33,019 nucleotides of DNA from Pseudomonadota bacterium (GTDB taxonomy: Bacteria; Pseudomonadota; Gammaproteobacteria; Burkholderiales; JAKAFK01). The notes beneath the pieces were generated by a model, which saw nothing but the letters and a program-made list of their open reading frames with translations, had not been told where the DNA came from and did no database searches. The position numbers were made by a program, and so were the translations under genes. Below, in pieces: positions 25,203 to 31,223 of this stretch (the first letter of the stretch is position 1; each line of letters opens with the position of its first letter). The DNA lies in assembly GCA_021788645.1 (NCBI GenBank), contig JAJYKK010000034.1, forward strand, positions 1-33,019, written 5' to 3'.

Positions 25203-27649
25203 CAGTACGACTCCCAGAGTTCAGCCGCCCTGCCCTGGCCGCGTTCGCGCAGCCATTGGGCGGGCCACGCATCGCCAAGCTGATCCTTCAATTCGCGGAT
25301 GCGGAGGATGTCTTCCTTGCCCGACGCTCCGACAAAGGCCAGCTCCGGGCCGGACAGGCCGAGCTCGAACAGGCGGCGGCCGTCGGGGTGCATGGCGTAG
25401 TACTGCCGCTTGGGCGTGGCCATCGCCAGGATCTCGATCTGCCGGCGATTCAATCCGATGCCCTCATAGAGGGGCCGGATGTTCTCCGTCTGCGCCTCGG
25501 GGTTGGGCAGCATGATCTTGGTCGGACAGGACTCGAAGATCACGTCGGCGATTCCCGATCGGATCAGATCGGTCAGCGACTGCGTGGCGAACACGACTGC
25601 CACGTTGGCCTTGCGCAAGACTTTCAGCCACTCGCGGATCTTGGCCTTGAACGCTGGGTGACTGAGCATGATCCAGGCCTCGTCCAGCACGAGCAGCGTG
25701 GGCTGGCCCTTGAAGCGCTGCTCGATGCGGTGGAACAGATAGGTGAGCACGGGCAACACCAGCTTGTCGCCCTTGTTCATCAGGTGTTCCATCTCGAAGA
25801 CCTGGAACGGATCTTCGGCCAGGGCATCGGTTTCGGCGTCCAGCAGGGTTCCGGCCATCCCGCGCAGGGTGTAGGCCTGCAGGGCCTCGCGCAAGGTCTG
25901 ATCCTGCAGCAGCACCAGGAGATTGGTCATGGTGCGCTGGCTCATTTGATCGGTCGAGGCCCCGAGCTGCACCACAGCGCGGAAGATTTCCTGGCGATGG
26001 TGCGGGAGGATGGTCACACCCTGCAGTTCGCAGAGCTGCTCCAGCCATTCGGCGGCCCACACCTGCTCGCTGGGTTCATGGACGCGTCCAAGCGGACAGA
26101 ACGCCAGCTCGCCATGCTCTCCGGCGATGTCGTAGTGCTGGCCACCCGCGGCCCAGCACAGGGGCAACATGGAATAGCCCTTGTCGAACGCAAAGACCTG
26201 GGCGCTCGGATAGCGGAACTGTTGCGCCACGAGCGTGGACAGCAAGGTGGATTTGCCACTGCCAGTCGGGCCGAGAATGACGCTGTGCCCCAGGTCGTTC
26301 GCGTGCAAACTGAGCCGGAATGGCGTCGAGCCGTCCGTTTTAGCGTACAGCAGCGGCGGACTGCCCGGCGGGTAGAACGGGCAGGGATTTTTCTCCGGCC
26401 CGGCCCAGACAGCCGTGAACGGCAGCAGATGAGCCAGGTTCAAGGTGTGGATCAGCGGCCGACGCACATTGGCAGCCGTGTTCCCCGGCAGCGTGCCGAG
26501 ATAGGCCTCGACAGCGTTCACGTCCTCGATGCGGGCGCCGAAGCCGTGGTTTTCGATCAGCTTGGCGACTTCCCGGACCGTCTCGTCGAGCAAGGCGGCG
26601 TCCTCGTGGGCGAGCACGAGGACGCTTGTGTAGTAGCCATAAAGCACCATCCCGCTGGAGGCCTCGGCCATCGCCTGCACGGCGTCGCCGGCCATGCGAT
26701 CCGCGTCGGCATTGACGTGGGTGGCCTGGCCTCCGGCGTTCTCGCGCATCAGATTCATCATGCTTTTGCGTTTCTGCGCCCATTTGCCGCGGTACTTGTT
26801 CAGAACCTTCTCGGCCTGGCCTGGGTCGAGATAGATGAAGCGGTTGCTCCACCGGTAGGACACCGGCAGGCGGGACAGGAAGTCCAGAATTCCGGGGAAG
26901 CTGTGGGATGGCAAGCCGGTCAGTCCGATGCATGCCAGACTGCGATTGCCCACGCGCGGCACGAATCCCGTGGCGAAATCGTGGGCGCCAAGGATCGCAT
27001 CCAGGTACATCGGCACCTCGGCCATGACCATCGGCCGCGACGTCGGCGCCATGCTGACGCACTGTTCGAGGTGAGCCAGCAGGGGGCTGGTCACCGCTCC
27101 GGTGCGCTCGTTCACCTCGTCGGTCAGGCGCCGGATGTGCAGCAGGCTCGACAGCCTGCCCTCGATCTCCCGAATTTGCTCCTTGAACCGATCGAGGTTC
27201 CGGCTTGCGGTCGCCTTGACGCGGCCGTCGACGAACAGGTCGGCGGTCTTGCTGGCGGCGTCCGGCATCGGGAACCAGGTCACGCTCAACACATAGCGGC
27301 TGGCGTAGCCCACATAGACGCCTTCGTGGGAAGCACGGCGCATGTCATCGATCAATCGGGTCGTCCGATCGGGGAATGCGCCCTGGCGGGCATAACCTGG
27401 CGCGGGCCCGCGCACGGCATCGCAGTGAATCACCCAGCCGTCGCCAAGCTTCAGCGCGGCGTTGATGCGCGCCGCCATGGCGCGGAGCTCCTCCGGCGTG
27501 GCGGAATCAAGATCCGGCCCGCGGTAATCCCATGCGGCCATGAGGCCGCCGTTCTTGGTCAGCACGATGCCGTTGTCGACCAGGGCCGCCCAGGACAGCA
27601 GGTCGGGCAGGCCATAGGCCGCCGTGCGAAATTCCTTGAGAGCCAGCAT
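25202..27649 (-). CDS. trbE: Conjugal transfer ATPase TrbE (VirB4 family)
   Basis: An 815-residue ATPase that powers pilus assembly and substrate transfer at the cytoplasmic face of the inner membrane. The N-terminal CagE/TrbE/VirB region begins FRTAAYGLPDLLSWAALVDNG. Walker A is GPTGSGKS (460-467), and Walker B ends in LVLDEAWIM with Asp656-Glu657. Near the C-terminus FATQSLTDL and KIMLPNPEAQ are typical of VirB4. The start at 27649 overlaps the trbD stop by one base (TGATG), which fixes it against the longer frame to 27775. The next gene overlaps its stop in the same way. Confidence 0.97.
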   Translation of the reverse strand: MLALKEFRTAAYGLPDLLSWAALVDNGIVLTKNGGLMAAWDYRGPDLDSATPEELRAMAARINAALKLGDGWVIHCDAVRGPAPGYARQGAFPDRTTRLIDDMRRASHEGVYVGYASRYVLSVTWFPMPDAASKTADLFVDGRVKATASRNLDRFKEQIREIEGRLSSLLHIRRLTDEVNERTGAVTSPLLAHLEQCVSMAPTSRPMVMAEVPMYLDAILGAHDFATGFVPRVGNRSLACIGLTGLPSHSFPGILDFLSRLPVSYRWSNRFIYLDPGQAEKVLNKYRGKWAQKRKSMMNLMRENAGGQATHVNADADRMAGDAVQAMAEASSGMVLYGYYTSVLVLAHEDAALLDETVREVAKLIENHGFGARIEDVNAVEAYLGTLPGNTAANVRRPLIHTLNLAHLLPFTAVWAGPEKNPCPFYPPGSPPLLYAKTDGSTPFRLSLHANDLGHSVILGPTGSGKSTLLSTLVAQQFRYPSAQVFAFDKGYSMLPLCWAAGGQHYDIAGEHGELAFCPLGRVHEPSEQVWAAEWLEQLCELQGVTILPHHRQEIFRAVVQLGASTDQMSQRTMTNLLVLLQDQTLREALQAYTLRGMAGTLLDAETDALAEDPFQVFEMEHLMNKGDKLVLPVLTYLFHRIEQRFKGQPTLLVLDEAWIMLSHPAFKAKIREWLKVLRKANVAVVFATQSLTDLIRSGIADVIFESCPTKIMLPNPEAQTENIRPLYEGIGLNRRQIEILAMATPKRQYYAMHPDGRRLFELGLSGPELAFVGASGKEDILRIRELKDQLGDAWPAQWLRERGQGRAAELWESY

Positions 27650-27951
27650 CACTGGATCTCCCGTTGCCTGGCGAACGGCGTCGCCTGCGCCGGGTAGAAG
27701 CGCCGGTACTTGAGCGAACGCGGCCCGGTCTTGGAAAGCTGGTCGTCGTAGCGGGCGGCACGCGTCAAGGCCCACTGGCCGATCACCCAGATCGCGATCC
27801 CGACCGCCGCCGCCCAGAGTTTGGCGAGGGAGAAGATGAAGACCCCGGCAACGATGAGCAGCATCAACACCAGATTGCGCTCCCCGCCGAGCATGAGGAT
27901 CGGCCTGTTGAGCGCTTCGTGAATGGGAACCTTGTCGTCGTCTTGGATCAT
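27649..27951 (-). CDS. trbD: Conjugal transfer protein TrbD (VirB3 family)
   Basis: A 100-residue inner-membrane protein. The VirB3/TrbD signature IHEALNRPILMLGGERNLVL precedes two membrane helices (about 27-42 and 44-60), followed by the basic tail with LKYRRFYPA. The ATG at 27951 has GGAG seven bases upstream and overlaps the stop of the 64-residue gene (ATGA). The stop overlaps trbE. The longer frame to 28035 is not family-like. Confidence 0.95.
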   Translation of the reverse strand: MIQDDDKVPIHEALNRPILMLGGERNLVLMLLIVAGVFIFSLAKLWAAAVGIAIWVIGQWALTRAARYDDQLSKTGPRSLKYRRFYPAQATPFARQREIQ

Positions 27952-28142
27952 TGCGGAACTCCGCGTGTCTTGTGCATCAGCTCGACGACCGATGCGGTCT
28001 GCCTGAGGTCGTCGGAGATTTTGGAGGCCGCCCACCCTTGATCCATCAGAACCTGCACAACGCTCATCAGGATTTCCGGTAGATCAGGCGCGTCAGCTCC
28101 GTGCGCAGGGAGAGGTGGCGGCTGGCGGGAGGTCGAATGCAT
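27948..28142 (-). CDS. Small uncharacterised protein between trbC and trbD
   Basis: A 64-residue soluble protein without a signal or membrane helix. The N-terminal third is Pro-rich; the rest could form two helices (LPEILMSVVQVLMDQGWAAS; SDDLRQTASVVELMHKT). It starts four bases after the trbC stop and its stop overlaps the trbD start as ATGA. This tight packing on both sides is the main evidence that it is a real gene. It is not part of the canonical IncP trb set, and no family is recognised. Confidence 0.65.
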   Translation of the reverse strand: MHSTSRQPPPLPAHGADAPDLPEILMSVVQVLMDQGWAASKISDDLRQTASVVELMHKTRGVPQ

Positions 28143-28146
28143 GCGC

Positions 28147-28485
28147 TCACGCCACCATCGCGCCCGTCAGGCCCAGGACGGCCAGGAACTTGTTCCCCAG
28201 CACGATGAAGGCCACGCCCAGGACGACATACAGCGCCTTCTTGGCGATCCCGCCGAGCTCTTCGCCGAACACCAGAGACGCGCCCGCCGCCAGAAAGGCG
28301 ATCACGCTGATGCCGGTGGCCACCGGTCCGGTCAGATCGTTTTGCAGGGTGGAGATGGCACCGTCCCACGGCAGACCACCCGCACCGGAGGCGAAGGCAT
28401 CGGCCATCGTGGCCAGAAACACGGCACCGGCCAGAGCCATGCGGCGCGCGGCAGCCGCCCGGAGAGTCTTGAAAAGCGGTTTCAT
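28147..28485 (-). CDS. trbC: Conjugative pilin TrbC (VirB2 family)
   Basis: A 112-residue pilin precursor. The signal region ends ADAFA (cleavage after about residue 32). The mature start SGAGGLPWDGAIS resembles IncP TrbC, whose subunits are trimmed and cyclised by TraF. Two long hydrophobic helices follow (about 56-74 and 83-106). A TraF-type peptidase gene nearby supports cyclic pilin formation, but cyclisation is inferred. AAGGA lies seven bases before the ATG. A 28-bp repeat and an inverted repeat sit just upstream. Confidence 0.95.
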   Translation of the reverse strand: MKPLFKTLRAAAARRMALAGAVFLATMADAFASGAGGLPWDGAISTLQNDLTGPVATGISVIAFLAAGASLVFGEELGGIAKKALYVVLGVAFIVLGNKFLAVLGLTGAMVA

Positions 28486-28511
28486 CGGAAGATCCTTTCG
28501 AGAGGGATGAC

Positions 28512-28546
28512 ATGCGCAACCCGGCGCGCATACCTGAATTGCGCAT
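28512..28546. promoter_or_regulatory. Inverted repeat upstream of trbC, candidate operator
   Basis: ATGCGCAA (28512-28519) and TTGCGCAT (28539-28546) are perfect 8-bp inverted copies 19 bp apart, 27-61 bp before the trbC start. The right arm lies inside the 28-bp dispersed repeat. The position suits a repressor or activator site controlling the trb operon. Confidence 0.5.
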
Positions 28547-28561
28547 CAGGTTGCAGCAGGT
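28534..28561. repeat. 28-bp dispersed repeat, copy 2 (upstream of trbC)
   Basis: It matches copy 1 at 19469-19496 at 23 of 28 positions, in the same orientation relative to the downstream trb gene. It begins 49 bp upstream of the trbC start codon. Confidence 0.6.
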
Positions 28562-28596
28562 GGCGGCGGGGGTCATCGCAGGGTGGCGAAGAGTAT

Positions 28597-28609
28597 TTGT
28601 TAGTACAAT
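28597..28609 (+). promoter_or_regulatory. Possible brnTA promoter/operator
   Basis: TACAAT (28604-28609) is -10-like, eight bases before the brnT start, and overlaps the short palindrome TTGT-TAGT-ACAA (28597-28608). BrnA-type antitoxins repress their own promoter, so an operator is expected here; no convincing -35 box is visible. Confidence 0.35.
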
Positions 28610-28616
28610 AAGTGCC

Positions 28617-28894
28617 ATGCAGATCACGTTCGACCCAGACAAAGACAGAGCCAACCAGGCAAAACATGGCGTGTCCCTGTCGTTGGCAGAACGGATGGAC
28701 TGGGGCGGGCTTCTCGCCAAGCCGGATTCAGGCGCGAGTACGGCGAGTTGCACGTGATTGGCTTTGTTCCTGATGCAACTGGGCGACTGTTTTGCGTGGT
28801 GTTCACGGATCGCACCGATGGACGCCGCATCATCAGCCTGCGCAAGGCGAATTTGAGAGAGGTCAAGCTCTATGCAGCAAACGATCAAAACTAG
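28617..28894 (+). pseudogene. brnT: Frameshifted BrnT-type toxin
   Basis: The start reads like BrnT (MQITFDPDKDRANQAKHGVSL, then LAERMDW). The rest continues in a different frame from about 28733: REYGELHVIGFVPD, then LFCVVFTDRTDGRRIISLRKANLREVKLYAAN, ending at a TAG at 28892-28894. The whole stretch is 278 bp, one base short of 93 codons, so a single-base deletion around 28720-28735 explains it. As written, translation stops at 28757 and lacks the catalytic C-terminal region of this RelE-fold ribonuclease. The toxin is therefore predicted inactive, unless the base is a sequencing error. The end overlaps brnA. Confidence 0.85.
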
Positions 28895-29162
28895 GAGTGG
28901 CCGCGCCCTGATCGTGCCCACGCCCGAAGAAGACGCAGCGCTCAACGCAGGAATTGCGGCTGACCCGAATACCCACGAAGTCACGGATGCGGAGTTCGCA
29001 CAAATGCGACGGATGGGTCGGCCCAGACTGGCCAGCCCCAAGATTCCAACCACGATTCGCTTCGATGCCGATGTGCTCGACGCGCTGAAAGGCACGGGCA
29101 AGGGCTGGCAGACGCGAGTGAATGAAGCCATGCGCGAATGGGTGAAGACGCACACGCGCTGA
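28872..29162 (+). CDS. brnA: BrnA-type antitoxin
   Basis: A 96-residue protein with the BrnA family C-terminus: TTIRFDADVLDALKGTGKGW followed by QTRVNEAMREWVKTH, a ribbon-helix-helix DNA-binding region. The N-terminal half (EEDAALNAGIAADPNT; EVTDAEFAQMR) is the toxin-binding part. It overlaps the 3' end of brnT by 23 bp, the usual arrangement. It is intact although its toxin is frameshifted, so it may persist only as a repressor. It is convergent with traF, with 7 bp between stops. Confidence 0.92.
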   Translation: MQQTIKTRSGRALIVPTPEEDAALNAGIAADPNTHEVTDAEFAQMRRMGRPRLASPKIPTTIRFDADVLDALKGTGKGWQTRVNEAMREWVKTHTR

Positions 29163-29169
29163 AGCAGCA

Positions 29170-29745
29170 CTATCCGGCGACTCGCCGGATCTCGGCGATG
29201 GTGATCGGTCCCCAGTACCGACTGTCGAAGCTCTGGGCGGCAAGCGCCGGCGTCGCTCCGCTGCCGTAGACCCAGTACTGACGAGAACCCAGCGTCAAGC
29301 TCCCCTGCTGGTGGGGCAACTGCAGCCACGGATAGTTGCCCGAGCGCAGCAGCTGGCCGCTGTTGGGCAATTCACGTCCGTTGATCCAGACACCACGCAG
29401 GTTCACCACGACGTGGTCGCCCGGTATCGCGACCGCGGTCTTCAACATCGGCATGCCACCGCCCGGGCAGTCGCCTGACAGGTAGAACGGAAAAGCGCGC
29501 GGCGTCACCCACGCCGGCGGGCAAAGCTCGATCTTCGCTTCGCGGGGGATCGTCTCTCCAATATCCAGAGGATGCAGCCGATACCAGCCAAGGGGCTCGC
29601 TCTCGGTGAGATTGAGCCGCCAGCCGCTCCAAAAGACGAGGTCTGCAGCGAACACAGCCCCGGCCATCAGGGCAAACGGCAACGCCAGACGCCCCCAGTG
29701 CACGGTGCGCCGCCGACTCGCCCCGCGGATCAATCGAGCATTCAT
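29170..29745 (-). CDS. traF: Conjugative transfer signal peptidase TraF (S26 family)
   Basis: A 191-residue membrane-anchored serine peptidase. An Arg-rich start precedes one membrane helix (about 19-40). The catalytic Ser49 lies in NLTESEPLGWYRL and the general-base Lys102 in MLKTAVAIPGDHV, both typical of TraF/S26 enzymes. In IncP plasmids TraF processes and cyclises the TrbC pilin. The ATG at 29745 gives a family-like length; a frame to 29799 adds 18 residues and lacks a spaced Shine-Dalgarno. It lies upstream of trbC in the transcription direction but is separated by the inverted brnTA pair. Confidence 0.92.
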   Translation of the reverse strand: MNARLIRGASRRRTVHWGRLALPFALMAGAVFAADLVFWSGWRLNLTESEPLGWYRLHPLDIGETIPREAKIELCPPAWVTPRAFPFYLSGDCPGGGMPMLKTAVAIPGDHVVVNLRGVWINGRELPNSGQLLRSGNYPWLQLPHQQGSLTLGSRQYWVYGSGATPALAAQSFDSRYWGPITIAEIRRVAG

Positions 29746-29781
29746 GGAGTCGCCCTGATCGCCGGGGAACCGCCATAGAGT

Positions 29782-29810
29782 TTGCAGAAATGTTTGCATT
29801 CCGCTAACAT
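29782..29810 (+). promoter_or_regulatory. Promoter of the relE-type module
   Basis: TTGCAG (29782-29787) and TAACAT (29805-29810) are 17 bp apart. The expected transcription start falls at or next to the ATG at 29817, and no Shine-Dalgarno precedes that ATG, so the toxin message may be leaderless. A TTTGCA direct repeat (29781-29786 and 29793-29798) could be an antitoxin site. Confidence 0.5.
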
Positions 29811-29816
29811 TGGCCT

Positions 29817-30074
29817 ATGTACTCGATCGAATACAGCCGCGAAGCGTTCAAGAGCCTCAAGGCCATGCCGCGCAATCTGGCGACGACGGTGCGCGACAAG
29901 ATCGAGCAGTTGGCGGCTGCGCCCCACGGACCGAACAACAACGTGAAAAAGCTGCAGGGGCGCCCTGGCTACCGGTTGCGCGTCGGCGATTGGCGCGTGA
30001 TTTACGAGATTCATGACGACCGCCTGGTGGTGATGATCCTGGCGGTTGCCCCACGAGGAGGTGCGTACCAATGA
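29817..30074 (+). CDS. RelE/ParE-family toxin
   Basis: An 85-residue protein of the RelE fold: YSIEYSREAFKSLKAMP, the helix VRDKIEQLA, then VKKLQGRPGYRLRVGDWRVIYEI and the last strand VMILAVAPRG. The Arg-rich RLRVGDWRVIYEI segment is the RelE signature; members usually cut mRNA on the ribosome. It overlaps the following antitoxin gene by 4 bp (ATGA). The unit faces opposite to the surrounding conjugation genes. Confidence 0.93.
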   Translation: MYSIEYSREAFKSLKAMPRNLATTVRDKIEQLAAAPHGPNNNVKKLQGRPGYRLRVGDWRVIYEIHDDRLVVMILAVAPRGGAYQ

Positions 30075-30439
30075 GCACGATTCAATTCATCGAACGCAAC
30101 GGGAAGCGGGAATACGCCGTGGTTCCGATGGAGTTGTTTGCGCGGCTCATGCGTGCCGCCGAGAGCCTGGATGACGTTGCCCTGTTCGATGCCGCGAAAG
30201 CGGCCGACGATGGGTTTCGGGTACCGGGCGCGGTCGCGCATGCCATCCTGGACGGGACCCATCCTGTCAAAGCCTGGCGCGAACACCGCGGATTCACCCA
30301 GGACGCCTTGGCCGAGAAGGCCGGCATCAGCAAGGCCTATCTCAGCCAGATCGAGACGGGCAAGCGGATCGGGGTGGCCAAGACTCTCAAAGCCCTCGCA
30401 GCCGCACTGGGCGTGACGCTCAATGAGCTCCAGCCCTGA
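30071..30439 (+). CDS. HTH (XRE-type) antitoxin of the RelE pair
   Basis: A 122-residue protein. Residues about 1-65 are a helical toxin-binding region (IQFIERNGKREYAVVPMELF begins it). Residues about 68-120 form a Cro/C1-type helix-turn-helix (FTQDALAEKAGISKAYLSQI, then ETGKRIGVAKTLKALAAALG). The start overlaps relE by 4 bp. It should neutralise the toxin and repress the module. It ends 121 bp from the convergent EAL gene. Confidence 0.93.
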   Translation: MSTIQFIERNGKREYAVVPMELFARLMRAAESLDDVALFDAAKAADDGFRVPGAVAHAILDGTHPVKAWREHRGFTQDALAEKAGISKAYLSQIETGKRIGVAKTLKALAAALGVTLNELQP

Positions 30440-30560
30440 TCGCCGCAGTGCGGCCTTCAGCATCCACCTTCTCCCTGTCGCCGAAAGATCGCCGGCATGC
30501 TCGCGCTGGTCGATGCGCCCAATGCGCAATGCGCCCCGAGGCGGGATCGGACGGACAAGG

Positions 30561-31223
30561 TCATGAGACATCGAGCACGTCCGTCATTGCAGTGCGTTTC
30601 ATCCCGCGCGTGAAGTAGTACCCCTGCCCATGGCGAATGCCAGCGGCGCGCACCCGCTCCAGGTCGCCCGCCGATTCGATCCCTTCGGCGATGACCTGGG
30701 CACCGACACCTTCAAAAAGATCATGCAGATCCCGCAGGAAGCGCGGATCGACGCGCCGGGCAAGATGGGTCAGCGACATATCGAGCTTGGCAAACGCAGG
30801 GCGTACCCGCAGAGCGCGGCCGATGCCGTCATAGCCCGAACCGACGTCGTCAATCGCCAGCGCAAACCCGGCTTGCGTCAGTCGCGCAAAGGCGCACGCT
30901 GATGCGTCGCACAAGTCCGCGGCGTGGAGTCCTGGGCGGATGTGCTCGGTCCACTCCACCACTAGCCGATCCCGGCCCGGGATGGCCAGCAGACCGTCGA
31001 TGATGAAGGGATCAAGGGCCTGGTGAGCATCCACGTTGACGAAAACGCGGACGGATGCCGGGATGTGGGCGCGAAAGAGATCGGCCATGCGGGCGTACCA
31101 CGTCCGCCAGCCGTCATCAGTCCAGTCCGGGCACCGATCGGCACCGGCGAGCAGCTCGAACCCCAGGGTCTCGTCGCTGACCAGATCCACGATCGGCTCC
31201 AAACGGAAGTGGGGACGTGTCAT
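30561..31223 (-). CDS. EAL-domain protein coupled to traG
   Basis: A 220-residue protein consisting of little more than one EAL domain: FRLEPIVDLVSDETLGFELLAG near the start (Glu of EAL kept, normal LR replaced by AG), VRVFVNVDAHQ, LVVEWTEHI, AIDDVGSGYDG (DDFGTG-like), AKLDMSL, VIAEGIES and HGQGYYFTRG. Key acidic residues and the lysine are present, so cyclic-di-GMP hydrolysis is possible, though deviations allow a binding-only role. The ATG at 31223 overlaps the traG stop by 4 bp (ATGA), so it is translationally coupled. The longer frame to 31370 lies inside traG and is rejected. No membrane segment or other sensor domain is seen. Confidence 0.85.
   Translation of the reverse strand: MTRPHFRLEPIVDLVSDETLGFELLAGADRCPDWTDDGWRTWYARMADLFRAHIPASVRVFVNVDAHQALDPFIIDGLLAIPGRDRLVVEWTEHIRPGLHAADLCDASACAFARLTQAGFALAIDDVGSGYDGIGRALRVRPAFAKLDMSLTHLARRVDPRFLRDLHDLFEGVGAQVIAEGIESAGDLERVRAAGIRHGQGYYFTRGMKRTAMTDVLDVS

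Noticed and set aside
23406-25283. Plus-strand open frame (625 codons) opposite the repeat protein and trbJ
   Set aside because: The Arg/Gly/Leu-rich translation has no domain; the minus-strand genes have signal peptides, Shine-Dalgarno sequences and operon overlaps.
24857-27697. Long plus-strand open frame (946 codons) opposite trbE
   Set aside because: trbE is certain by its Walker motifs and operon overlaps; the opposite frame shows no recognisable protein.
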